Made by a program: the position numbers and the translations under genes. This document shows positions 8,608-16,261 of a stretch of 64,000 bases of DNA, in pieces. The number at the start of each line of letters is the position of its first letter. Within the stretch, counting starts at the first letter, position 1. This DNA is from Ensifer adhaerens. Its GTDB lineage: Bacteria; Pseudomonadota; Alphaproteobacteria; Rhizobiales; Rhizobiaceae. The stretch is taken from the NCBI RefSeq assembly GCF_001270265.1, contig NZ_LGAP01000008.1, forward strand, positions 1 to 64,000, given 5' to 3'. Under the pieces are notes generated by a model. That model saw only the letters and a list, made by a program, of their open reading frames with translations, made no database searches and was not told where the DNA came from.

Positions 8608-8869
8608 GGGCCGGTCTTTCTCTCGTCTTTTCTGGTCGCGGGAGCATTGATTCGCCGCGAATGCTTCTTTCACGTTTCTCTGTTCGACGGCTGTCTTTCC
8701 GGCCGGTTTCATCCGCTGCCGGGATTTTGACGACCGGATAGGCCAGGCGTCGAAATAAATCCAGATCTTTCAATCGCTTGCGGCGGTCGTCGTATCGGTG
8801 TCGATTGTTCAGTAAACGTGAACGCTGACAGTGTTGCCGGTCTCAAAAAAAATTCAACAGCCGACGCGA

Positions 8870-9315
8870 AAAAACTCTTGATTACGACAAGGTTTTTTCT
8901 TACCTACGCCCTTGCCCAAAGTCGCACGTGCCTGTGGGTGTCCGCCGACCCTCGATTAGGTGAGGGTATCGGTAAGGTACCTGGAACTAACCCCTCCAGT
9001 CGCTATTCCGGCCAACCGGGAAATGCGAGGACATCTTGAAGCAACGACGGTGCGGGCCTTTCTGGTGTCTGCCGGCTCTCCAACAGCCGGGGTTACTGAA
9101 GAGGCACACCTTCATTGCCGGAAGTGCGGTTGGGTTATCCCCTCCAATCCATGGCAGACAAAGCCGAATTGAAGCCTAGGCGGGCTTCGGTTCACCGTTC
9201 GCGCATCGAGCGCATGCTTGGTTCCGGGGTCTCCACCGGCTGGTTCCAGAGCATTCGCGCGTATGCCCTTTGTCCTTCGCGAAAGCGGAGCATTTTGGAT
9301 CAGGGGAATAAGGCC
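8870..9315 (+). promoter_or_regulatory. long structured leader of the ornithine/lysine decarboxylase gene (candidate speF element)
   Basis: About 700 bases separate the divergent LysR gene from the decarboxylase start, and the last 450 hold no convincing gene but several RNA hairpins. One is ACCCTC(8948-8953)/GAGGGT(8962-8967) extended by CCG/CGG; another is TTCCGG(9006-9011)/CCGGGAA(9016-9022); a third is CCGGCT(9072-9077)/AGCCGG(9085-9090). An A/T-rich promoter-like stretch with TTGATT lies near 8878. The speF motif, reported by comparative genomics in alphaproteobacteria (Corbino and colleagues, 2005), is a long leader found before genes of exactly this decarboxylase type. Assignment to that family is by context and structure, not by alignment. 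Confidence 0.6.
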
Positions 9316-10449
9316 ATGACCACGGCACGCATCATCGACTTCATCAACACCCGACGACCCGAAGGCCCGTGCCTCGTTGTCGATCTCGACGTCGTGCGCA
9401 ACAATTTCAAGGCCTTCCGCCACGCGCTGCCCGACAGCTCGATCTATTACGCCGTCAAGGCAAACCCGGCGCCGGAAATCCTGCGCCTGCTCGCCGGCAT
9501 GGGCTCCTCCTTCGATTGCGCGTCCGTCGCCGAAATCGAAATGGCGCTCGACGCCGGTGCGACCGCGCAGCGCATTTCCTACGGCAACACCATCAAGAAG
9601 GAGCGCGACATTGCCCGCGCTCATGCGCTTGGGATCAACCTGTTCGCGGTCGACAGTCATGAGGAAGTCGAGAAGATTGCGCGTGCCGCCCCCGGCGCCC
9701 GCGTGTTCTGCCGCGTCCTGACCGATGGCGAAGGCGCCGAATGGCCGCTGTCGCGCAAGTTCGGCTGCGTCCCGCAGATGGCCGTCGACGTGCTCGTCTA
9801 CGCCCATCAGCATGGCCTCGTTTCCTACGGCGTCTCGTTCCATGTCGGTTCGCAGATGACGAAGCTCGACGCCTGGGATTCGGCCCTTGCCGATGCCAAG
9901 CGCGTCTTCGTGCAGCTGGCCAAGCAGGGCATCGAGCTCAAGATGGTCAACATGGGTGGTGGCTTCCCGACGAAGTACCTGAAGGACGTGCCGACGGCTG
10001 AAGCCTACGGTCAGGCGATCTTCGGCGCGCTGAAGAAGCACTTCGGCAACCACATCCCGGAAACGATCATCGAGCCGGGCCGCGGCATGGTCGGCAATGC
10101 CGGCGTGATCAAGGCGGAAGTCGTTCTCGTCTCGAAGAAATCGGACAACGACGCCCACCGCTGGGTGTTCCTCGACATCGGCAAGTTCGGCGGTCTCGCC
10201 GAAACCATGGACGAGGCGATCCGCTACCCGATCCGCACGGCCCGTGACGGCGACGAAATGGAGCCCTGCGTGCTCGCCGGCCCGACCTGCGATTCGGCAG
10301 ACGTGCTCTATGAGAAGAACATGTATCCGCTGCCGATCACGCTCTCGATCGGCGACGAGGTTCTGATCGAAGGCACCGGCGCCTACACGACGACGTACTC
10401 GGCCGTCGCCTTCAACGGCTTCGAGCCCTTGAAGTCCTACGTGATCTGA
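9316..10449 (+). CDS. PLP-dependent ornithine/lysine decarboxylase (alanine-racemase fold, type III)
   Basis: The 377-residue enzyme belongs to the eukaryotic-type ODC / diaminopimelate decarboxylase fold. The PLP lysine is in YYAVKANP (Lys48), followed by HVGSQ (176-180), the phosphate-binding GGGFP (214-218), EPGR (253-256) and the catalytic cysteine in GPTCDSADV (Cys325). It removes CO2 from ornithine to give putrescine, and homologues of this rhizobial branch also act on lysine to give cadaverine. It resembles the chromosomal odc2-type gene of Sinorhizobium. The start at MTTARIIDF is where the family begins. The frame stays open for another 67 codons upstream, through the leader. Regulation by the leader RNA in response to polyamines is a plausible inference. 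Confidence 0.93.
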   Translation: MTTARIIDFINTRRPEGPCLVVDLDVVRNNFKAFRHALPDSSIYYAVKANPAPEILRLLAGMGSSFDCASVAEIEMALDAGATAQRISYGNTIKKERDIARAHALGINLFAVDSHEEVEKIARAAPGARVFCRVLTDGEGAEWPLSRKFGCVPQMAVDVLVYAHQHGLVSYGVSFHVGSQMTKLDAWDSALADAKRVFVQLAKQGIELKMVNMGGGFPTKYLKDVPTAEAYGQAIFGALKKHFGNHIPETIIEPGRGMVGNAGVIKAEVVLVSKKSDNDAHRWVFLDIGKFGGLAETMDEAIRYPIRTARDGDEMEPCVLAGPTCDSADVLYEKNMYPLPITLSIGDEVLIEGTGAYTTTYSAVAFNGFEPLKSYVI

Positions 10450-10457
10450 TCCGGTCT

Positions 10458-10497
10458 GCTCCCGTCTTCGGGCGGGAGCGCCACTTCACAATTTTTT
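10458..10497 (+). terminator. hairpin after the decarboxylase gene
   Basis: Perfect 7-base arms GCTCCCG (10458-10464) and CGGGAGC (10473-10479) enclose an 8-base loop, with a run of six T at 10492-10497. The 12-base gap between stem and T-run makes it a weak or partial terminator, so some read-through into the following GNAT gene is likely. Confidence 0.5.
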
Positions 10498-10538
10498 CTA
10501 GATGCCGCCTGAAGCGGTTTTGATGACGGGAGGCCCGA

Positions 10539-11129
10539 ATGGCCGCTGTTGTTGATGCCCTGCGCGCGTTTTTCGCGCCGTCCACATTCGTTATCGATAG
10601 CGAAAACCCGGGTGACGTCGTTGCCCGCGAGAACCTGCTCGACCGGGCAATGGGTCCGGAGCGGCGCCGCAAGTCGTCGGAAAAGCTGCGGAATGGCCGC
10701 GTGCCGGCCGAAGGCCTCGCCTTCGTCGCCCGCGATCTCGATGGCCACGTCATCGGCAGCGTTCGCCTGTGGAACGTCGAGGCGGGCGTCAATCGCGAAG
10801 GTCACAGCATTCCGGCGCTGTTGCTCGGTCCGCTTGCAGTCGACCCTGCCCATGAAGGCAAGGGCATCGGCGGCATGCTGATGCGTGCGGCCATCGAGGA
10901 GGCCAAGAACCGCGGCCACGGCGCGATCCTGCTCGTCGGCGATGCCACCTATTACGAGCGTTTCGGCTTCTTCGCCACCCACACGCAGCATCTGGTCATG
11001 CCCGGCCCGTTCGAGCGCAACCGCTTCCTCGCGCTCGAACTTCGGGACGCCTGGCTGGAAGGCGCTGCCGGCCTGATCGTTGCCAGCGGCCGCAAGCTGG
11101 CGCTGCCCCCGGTCAAGCGCGCCGCCTGA
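10539..11129 (+). CDS. GNAT family N-acetyltransferase
   Basis: The 196-residue product has a single GNAT domain (about residues 15-165). The acetyl-CoA binding motif is LGPLAVDPAHEGKGIGGMLM (about 94-113, with the Q/R-x-x-G-x-G/A equivalent EGKGIGG), followed by GAILLVGDATYYERFGF, the hallmark of the YhbS-like branch. It follows the decarboxylase after 89 bases and the same arrangement is known in Sinorhizobium, so acetylation of a polyamine or related amine is a fair guess, but the YhbS branch as a whole has no agreed substrate. The start ATG at 10539 has GGGAGG close upstream. A strong terminator closes the unit. Confidence 0.87.
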   Translation: MAAVVDALRAFFAPSTFVIDSENPGDVVARENLLDRAMGPERRRKSSEKLRNGRVPAEGLAFVARDLDGHVIGSVRLWNVEAGVNREGHSIPALLLGPLAVDPAHEGKGIGGMLMRAAIEEAKNRGHGAILLVGDATYYERFGFFATHTQHLVMPGPFERNRFLALELRDAWLEGAAGLIVASGRKLALPPVKRAA

Positions 11130-11136
11130 TCCCTTT

Positions 11137-11166
11137 CCGCCTCCAACCCTGCGGAGGCGGATTTTT
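11137..11166 (+). terminator. rho-independent terminator of the decarboxylase-GNAT unit
   Basis: Perfect 8-base arms CCGCCTCC and GGAGGCGG with an 8-base loop, followed at once by ATTTTT. It lies seven bases behind the GNAT stop codon. Confidence 0.9.
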
Positions 11167-11233
11167 CGCTGCTCCCCCGCCTGTCTCGTTCAATAGGTGG
11201 GGGAGCAGGGCATAACGCCCCATGCTCTTGAGA

Positions 11234-11641
11234 TCACATCTCCGCGGCAGACGGCCGCGCGTCATAGCAGACGAAGGCAAGCTTGTTGCCGTCGGGGTCG
11301 CGCACATAGGCGGCGTAGAAACCCTCGCCATACTGCGGGCGAAAGCCCGGCTCGCCCTCGACACTCCCACCTTGTTCGATTGCCGTTGCAAACAGCCGGT
11401 CGATGACCGCAGCGCTTGGCGCGAGAAAAGCAGTCATGGCGCCATTGCCGACGCCGGCGGGATTTCCGTCGAAGGGATAGCCGGTGAAGAAACGCGGCGC
11501 GCGATCGTCATCCCTGCGTCCCCAGGATGCCACCTGTTCGTCGCACCAGCAGCGTTCCTGGCCGATCAGCGCCATCAGCGGATCGTAGAACCGTTCGGCG
11601 CGCTTGAGATCGGTCGTTCCGACCATCGTATATCCGATCAT
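11234..11641 (-). CDS. VOC family protein (glyoxalase/bleomycin resistance fold)
   Basis: The 135-residue protein is a single VOC module of two beta-alpha-beta-beta-beta repeats: MIGYTMVGTTDLKRAERFYDPLM at the start and YAAYVRDPDGNKLAFVCYD near the end, where the conserved D-P-D-G-N-K and the following acidic or aromatic residues shape the metal site. The family covers isomerases, dioxygenases and resistance proteins, and the sequence does not tell which. Small single-module forms like this one usually work as dimers. It lies 30 bases downstream of the ASCH-LysE pair on the same strand and may be the last gene of that unit. Confidence 0.82.
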   Translation of the reverse strand: MIGYTMVGTTDLKRAERFYDPLMALIGQERCWCDEQVASWGRRDDDRAPRFFTGYPFDGNPAGVGNGAMTAFLAPSAAVIDRLFATAIEQGGSVEGEPGFRPQYGEGFYAAYVRDPDGNKLAFVCYDARPSAAEM

Positions 11642-11671
11642 ATCGTCTCCATTGCCTTTGCTGCGTGCCGC

Positions 11672-12244
11672 TCAAGCCCCGCCAAGAAAGGACCGGCCGC
11701 GCGGCGACAGCCGATAGCCGACCGTCAGGCTTTCCGTCAGTCCCATTTCCTTCAGCTTGCGGATGCGCGCCTTGAGCTTGAGCTTGTCCATGCCGACCTG
11801 TTCGGCAATCTCGGCGGCGGTGATGCCGTCGCGCGAACCGATCAGGCGGAGGGTCGGCTCGGCCCAGACCTTGTCGGCCGCCTCGTCGAACCGGCCGAGC
11901 CTGGCGGCGATCGCGGCCCGGTCGGCTTTCCCAAGCGTCGCGTCATCACGCAAGGCCAGGCGCGGATCGTCACCCGCACGGTGGAAGGCGACGCGGTAAA
12001 GCGTGCCTTCGGGGCGGCTATCGAGCTCGGCAAACAGCGCCTCGCGCGTCGGGTAGCCGGCGCGGCGTGCATCTTCCTTGCTGATGTCTTCGGGATCGAT
12101 GACGTCGATCGTGCCGATCGACAATAGGCCGGCCGCCGTGCGCAGGTTGCCACCGGCCTTGACGGTCGGCCTCGTCCAGCGCCGGAAGGCCAGTGTTACG
12201 TCTCCTGTGGCAATCTGGTCGAGGATGACCTTGCGGAACAGCAT
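11672..12244 (-). CDS. ASCH-type domain protein with C-terminal winged helix
   Basis: The 190-residue protein appears to join two modules. The N-terminal part (about residues 1-95) starts MLFRKVILDQIATGDVTLAFRRW and matches the ASCH fold, which is related to PUA and proposed to bind RNA or act in nucleotide metabolism. The C-terminal part (about 130-190) is a winged helix-turn-helix, ITAAEIAEQVGMDKLKLK and RIRKLKEMGLTESL, suggesting DNA or RNA binding. It is one base downstream of the LysE gene, so both are on one transcript. The ATG at 12244 begins the conserved part. Its function is unknown; control of the exporter or of translation are possibilities only. Confidence 0.72.
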   Translation of the reverse strand: MLFRKVILDQIATGDVTLAFRRWTRPTVKAGGNLRTAAGLLSIGTIDVIDPEDISKEDARRAGYPTREALFAELDSRPEGTLYRVAFHRAGDDPRLALRDDATLGKADRAAIAARLGRFDEAADKVWAEPTLRLIGSRDGITAAEIAEQVGMDKLKLKARIRKLKEMGLTESLTVGYRLSPRGRSFLGGA

Positions 12245-12245
12245 G

Positions 12246-12875
12246 TCAGTTGGTGGCGCGGCGATAGAGGGCAAGCGAACCGGCAAGGGCGAGCAGGGCG
12301 CCGCCGCAGAGGCGATCGAGCCAAACGGCTCCGGAATGCTTGAGAAAGCGAGCGGCCTGCGAGCCGAGCAGGGCGTAGCCGAGCATGACGGCGAAGTCGA
12401 CAAGGGCGAAGACGACGGCCAGCGCTGCATATTGCGGCGGCTGCGGCAAGGCGAGGTCGATGAGCTGCGGCAGGAAGGCCGAGAAGAAGAGATAGCCCTT
12501 CGGGTTGGTGACGGCGACCAGAAAGCTCTTCAGAAAGATCGCAGCGGTGGTGACGTCGGAGCTGTCCTTGTCGGCGGCGACATCGAGTGTTCCCTTCGAC
12601 CGCAACAGCATGATCCCGAGAAAGGCGAGATAGGCGGCACCGAGCCATTTGACCACGGTAAACCAGAACTCGGAGGCGGCGAGCAGGGCGCCGAGGCCCA
12701 GCGCCACCGCGCCGATCAGCACAAAATCCGAGAGCACGGCGCCGACCATGCCGGCAAGTGCGCGCTTGATGCCGTAGCGCGAGCCGTTGGTGAGCGCCAA
12801 CAGAACGGTCGGGCCGGGCGTGGCAATACCGATGAAAGCGACAAAGGCGAATGCGAGAATGGTGATTGCACTCAT
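12246..12875 (-). CDS. LysE/RhtB family amino acid exporter
   Basis: The 209-residue membrane protein has the six-helix plan of LysE/RhtB translocators, with the family signature GIATPGPTVLLALTNGSRYG (about residues 16-35) and FLVAVTNPKGYLFFSAFLPQ (about 125-144). These proteins export amino acids or their derivatives using the proton gradient. The substrate is not predictable here. The start ATG at 12875 has GGAGGATATC directly upstream on the coding strand. The gene is the first of a unit with the ASCH-type gene and possibly the VOC gene. Confidence 0.9.
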   Translation of the reverse strand: MSAITILAFAFVAFIGIATPGPTVLLALTNGSRYGIKRALAGMVGAVLSDFVLIGAVALGLGALLAASEFWFTVVKWLGAAYLAFLGIMLLRSKGTLDVAADKDSSDVTTAAIFLKSFLVAVTNPKGYLFFSAFLPQLIDLALPQPPQYAALAVVFALVDFAVMLGYALLGSQAARFLKHSGAVWLDRLCGGALLALAGSLALYRRATN

Positions 12876-13132
12876 GATATCCTCCAGTGTGGCGCGGCAG
12901 GGGAAGTCGTCCCACACCTCAAGCTCCTGCGCAACAGGTGGCAGGGGCTGCATTTGACAGCTTCGGGCGCTTCCCCTATGGAGAGGGCAGGGCGAGGGCC
13001 CCTGCCGTCCGCGAGCGTCATGCTTTGGTGAAGCCCTTATTTTCAGACACGGTCAGCCGAAACGGCATGCGAACCGGTGGCAATGCGGGCTCCCATCCCT
13101 CAAAATGCATGCCGCAGCAGGAGACCCCGTCA

Positions 13133-13576
13133 ATGCGCGGATCAAACACGCTACCATCGCTCGATGCCCTCAAGGACCAGGCCAAACGCCTGCGATCGCG
13201 GCTATCCTCAGAAGGCGAGGATATCAGCCACTCCCGTTCCCTCGAACTGATCGCCGCCCAATACGGCTACCGCGATTGGAATATCCTTCATGCTGCCGCC
13301 GGCAATCGGCCGCCGTTCAATCCCTGGATGCTCGGTTCGCGCGTCAAAGGTCTTTACCTCGGCCAGCCCTTCGAAGGCGAGATCCTTTCGGTGCAGGCGC
13401 TGACGGCCCAGCCCGGGCGCTACCGGTTGACGATGAAGTTCGACGAGCCGGTCGATGTCGTGACCTTCGAGAGCTTCTCTGCGTTTCGCCAGCGAGTGAC
13501 GGCGACTGTGGACGAGACCGGGCGTACAATCGAGAAGACGTCCAACGGCCGTCGGCAATTGGAACTGGAATGGTGA
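13133..13576 (+). CDS. glyoxalase-superfamily-related protein with N-terminal helical motif
   Basis: The 147-residue product begins with a helical region SLDALKDQAKRLRSRL, EGEDISHSRSLELIAAQYGYRDWN, LHAAAG (about residues 10-55). This segment recurs at the C-terminus or N-terminus of many proteobacterial proteins annotated as glyoxalase-superfamily (Pfam Glyoxalase_8-type). The rest (about 60-147) is a beta-rich part, VKGLYLGQPFEGEILSVQAL and RYRLTMKFDEPVDVVTFESF, without a recognisable glyoxalase active site. The function is unknown. The ATG at 13133 follows CAGGAGAC. An in-frame ATG at 13109 is an alternative. It is divergent from the LysE unit. Confidence 0.7.
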   Translation: MRGSNTLPSLDALKDQAKRLRSRLSSEGEDISHSRSLELIAAQYGYRDWNILHAAAGNRPPFNPWMLGSRVKGLYLGQPFEGEILSVQALTAQPGRYRLTMKFDEPVDVVTFESFSAFRQRVTATVDETGRTIEKTSNGRRQLELEW

Positions 13577-13773
13577 GCAGCTCTTGCTGCGATTGCGCCT
13601 CGGCCATTGAGGTTGCCGCCTGCCGGCCATTTGTTGCTCAGCCTATGTCTCCGAAGCCGGGCGCTTCGGGGGCATAGCCATCGCATCTTTCCCGTCTGGA
13701 CGGGGAGGAGGAACTTGTGGCGCGGTTTCGCCCGGCCAGTTGCTACGGCATCCTTTGACAGAGCGTGTGCCAC
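13577..13773. other. intergenic stretch with one hairpin
   Basis: Between the glyoxalase-related gene and the palindromic repeat I see no gene. A hairpin with arms CCGAAGC (13651-13657) and GCTTCGG (13663-13669) lies 75 bases after the stop codon but has no T-run, so its role as a terminator is doubtful. Confidence 0.35.
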
Positions 13774-13817
13774 GTCCCCTCGCCCCGCTTGCGGGGAGAG
13801 GGTTAGGGTGAGGGGCC
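13774..13817. repeat. short palindromic repeat of the kind scattered in rhizobial genomes
   Basis: The core is a hairpin CCCCGC-TTGC-G(C)GGGG flanked by CCCCTCG and AGGGTGAGGGG, giving a nested near-palindrome. Sequences of this form are frequent between genes in Rhizobiaceae. There is only one copy in this window, so the assignment rests on general knowledge. Confidence 0.5.
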
Positions 13818-13861
13818 GGTGCCAGCGTGCACCATAGGCGGGACGCAGCAGGGAGTGGACT

Positions 13862-14851
13862 TTATCCGGCGATATCGACGACGCCGCAGTCGCCCTCGGC
13901 CGAACCGAAGACGAGCTGGCGTCCATCCTTGCTCCAGGCCATGGCGGTGACCGCGCCCTTGCCGGGGCGGCGCAGCAGCACTTCCTTGCTGTCGGCGAAA
14001 CGCGCGGCCAGGATCATGCCGTCCTGATAGCCGATGGCGACGATGTCTTCGGCCGGATGGCAGGAAACGGAGGTGACCATGATGTCGGCGCGGGTGCCGA
14101 GTTCCAGCGGCGCCTTGCCCATCGGCCCGTCCTTGCCCTGGAAGGGCCAGACGATGGCGGCTGGCGCGCCTGAGGAGGCGAGCCATTTGCCCTTGGCGGA
14201 CCAGGAGAGCGACTTCACCTTGGCGGGATATCCGGTCATGCGCATGTGGCGCGCCTCGGCGCCGGGCTTGGCGTCGAGCTTCCAGCCATGCAGGGCGTTT
14301 TCCTGCATCGTGGTCACGAGGAAACGGCCGTCGGGGGAGAAGGTGACGCCGGTATGGGCACCCTTCCAGTCGAGATCGATCGGTTGGCCCGCGGTCGCGA
14401 CCCAGTGCATCGACACGCCGTTGTAGCGGGCGGCGGCAACGCGCAGGCCCTTGGGCGCAAAGGCGACGCCCTCGACCGTGCGCTCCTCGGCAAACTCCTT
14501 CGACGTGCCGTCGGCGAGCCGCACATGCGTGGTCTTGCCATAGGCATAGCCGACGGCACCTTGCGGGCCGGCGGCGATCTGGGTGATCCACTTGCGCGGC
14601 GCTTCAGCCACCAGCGTCGCCGTGCCGTCGGCGGCTGTGCGCATCACCTTGCCGTCCTCGCCGCCGGTCAAAAGCGTGTCGTTCGCCTCGTCGAGAACCA
14701 GAGACAGCAGGCCTTCATGGACTTCCGTCGTCTTGTGGCCATGGTCGAGACGGTGGATGGCGCCGGTGGCTTCGGCGAAGAAAGGTATGCCCTTGAGAAA
14801 GGCCACGCCAACGACGTGGCCTTCAAGATCGAGCGGAGCGACTGTCGGCAT
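13862..14851 (-). CDS. WD40 repeat protein
   Basis: The 329-residue protein is a beta-propeller with about seven degenerate WD40-type repeats. Recurrent units include SLVLDEANDTLLTGGEDGKVMRT, GVTFSPDGRFLVTTMQENALHGW, SLSWSAKGKWLASSG and AMAWSKDGRQLVFGSAEG. No signal peptide is visible, so it is probably cytoplasmic and acts as a scaffold. It lies 123 bases downstream of the CobW-type GTPase on the same strand, and this pairing is common in rhizobia, which suggests a joint role in zinc handling; that is inference. The start ATG at 14851 begins directly with the first propeller strand. Confidence 0.85.
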   Translation of the reverse strand: MPTVAPLDLEGHVVGVAFLKGIPFFAEATGAIHRLDHGHKTTEVHEGLLSLVLDEANDTLLTGGEDGKVMRTAADGTATLVAEAPRKWITQIAAGPQGAVGYAYGKTTHVRLADGTSKEFAEERTVEGVAFAPKGLRVAAARYNGVSMHWVATAGQPIDLDWKGAHTGVTFSPDGRFLVTTMQENALHGWKLDAKPGAEARHMRMTGYPAKVKSLSWSAKGKWLASSGAPAAIVWPFQGKDGPMGKAPLELGTRADIMVTSVSCHPAEDIVAIGYQDGMILAARFADSKEVLLRRPGKGAVTAMAWSKDGRQLVFGSAEGDCGVVDIAG

Positions 14852-14903
14852 CAGATTGTTACGGTCCCCTGGTTCGGCATGCTCTGCCTATTTGATCTTA
14901 GGG

Positions 14904-14940
14904 CGGATGATTTCAGCGCGATTTGACCTGGAATCATCCG
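14904..14940. repeat. inverted repeat between the CobW and WD40 genes
   Basis: Nine-base perfect arms CGGATGATT (14904-14912) and AATCATCCG (14932-14940) enclose 19 bases. It may form an RNA hairpin between the two genes or be another short dispersed element. Only one copy is visible in the window. Confidence 0.55.
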
Positions 14941-14974
14941 GCTCTAGAGTGAAGCCGCATCGCGGCTTCCAATA

Positions 14975-16063
14975 TCAGGCTGAAGCTTCGCAGGCCTTGA
15001 AGGTGCGCTCCAGCTTTTCGCGGTCGAGGTCGCGGCCGATGAAGACCAGACGGCTTTCGCGCTTTTCGCCTTCCTTCCAGGCGCGCTGATGGTCGCCCTC
15101 GATGATCATGTGCACGCCCTGCACGACATAGCGCTCGGCGTCGCCGGCAAAGGCGATGATGCCCTTCAGACGCAGAATGTTCGGGCCGTCCGTCTGGGTG
15201 ATCTTCTGGATCCAGGGGAAGAAGCGATCAGGGTTCATCTCGCCACCGCGCAGCGAGATCGACTGCACCGTCACGTCATGGATCGGCGAGGGGGCGTGGT
15301 CATGGTGGTGATGGTCGTGGTCATGATCATGGTGGTCATGATCGTGGTGATGATGATCGTGGCCGCAATCCGGACCGCAGGTGTGATCGTGTTCATGATC
15401 GTCCTGCTCAAGGAAATGCGGGTCGTTTTCCAGCGCCTTCTCGAGGTTGAACGCGCCCTGGTCGAGAACCTTGGTCAGGTCGATGTCGGAGCGCTGCGTC
15501 TTGTAGATGCGGGCCGACGGGTTGATCACCCGAACGGTGGCTTCGATCCGATCGAGTTCCTCGGGGGTGACGAGATCGGTCTTGTTCAAGAGCACGACGT
15601 CGGCGAAGGCGATCTGGTCCTCGGCCTCGCGGCTGTCCTTCAGCCGGAGCGGCAGGTGCTTGGCGTCGACCAGTGCGACAACGGCGTCAAGCTCGGTCTT
15701 GGCGCGAACGTCGTCGTCCATGAAGAAGGTCTGGGCGACCGGAACCGGGTCGGCAAGGCCGGTGGTCTCGACGATGATCGCATCGAAGCGGCCGGGGCGG
15801 CGCATCAGGCCTTCCACCACGCGGATCAGGTCGCCGCGCACGGTGCAGCAGACGCAGCCGTTGTTCATCTCGTAGATTTCCTCGTCGGATTCCACGATCA
15901 GGTCGTTGTCGATGCCGATCTCGCCGAATTCGTTGACGATGACGGCGTATTTGCGCCCGTGGTTCTCGCTGAGGATGCGGTTCAACAGCGTCGTCTTGCC
16001 GGCGCCGAGATATCCGGTGAGCACGGTGACGGGAATCGGCTTCTGCGGGGATGTTTCAGTCAT
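14975..16063 (-). CDS. CobW/ZNG1-type GTPase with long histidine-rich segment
   Basis: The 362-residue G3E-family GTPase has Walker A GYLGAGKT (17-24), the metal-binding CVCC motif (70-73), the switch region VETTGLADP (98-106), NKTD (160-163), a His/Asp-rich insert (about 221-257, with CGPDCGHDHHHH and many HD repeats) and the CobW C-terminal domain (about 264-360). Proteins of this type act as zinc-dependent metallochaperones that pass zinc to client enzymes, or as zinc-buffering proteins. The His-rich insert favours zinc (or nickel) storage. The start MTETSPQ at 16063 is placed just before the G domain. Upstream in-frame ATGs (16114, 16102) are possible. The WD40 gene follows. Confidence 0.9.
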   Translation of the reverse strand: MTETSPQKPIPVTVLTGYLGAGKTTLLNRILSENHGRKYAVIVNEFGEIGIDNDLIVESDEEIYEMNNGCVCCTVRGDLIRVVEGLMRRPGRFDAIIVETTGLADPVPVAQTFFMDDDVRAKTELDAVVALVDAKHLPLRLKDSREAEDQIAFADVVLLNKTDLVTPEELDRIEATVRVINPSARIYKTQRSDIDLTKVLDQGAFNLEKALENDPHFLEQDDHEHDHTCGPDCGHDHHHHDHDHHDHDHDHHHHDHAPSPIHDVTVQSISLRGGEMNPDRFFPWIQKITQTDGPNILRLKGIIAFAGDAERYVVQGVHMIIEGDHQRAWKEGEKRESRLVFIGRDLDREKLERTFKACEASA

Positions 16064-16261
16064 GGGAACCTCTGGGATCTCGGGATGCTGGGAGCGGGCA
16101 TCCATGTCGCGTTTCATATAGGAGATGCGGCGGCGATGCGCAAATGGCCAAGCCCATTTTGGCAGCGCCTTTGCCGCCACCAAGACGGGCCAGCCGGGCA
16201 GCGATAACGCTCCTTTCATCAAAATCAGGGAGAGTTCGCGTCCTATCGAAGGGGTGCGTGC

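Noticed and set aside
8608-8869. Possible small gene between LysR and the decarboxylase leader
   Set aside because: No frame with a plausible start, ribosome binding site and codon use was found; it more likely holds the divergent promoters.
15280-15390. Possible CRISPR-like or tandem DNA repeat because of repeated GTGGTCATG
   Set aside because: It encodes the His-Asp repeats of the CobW-type GTPase and has no spacer-repeat regularity.
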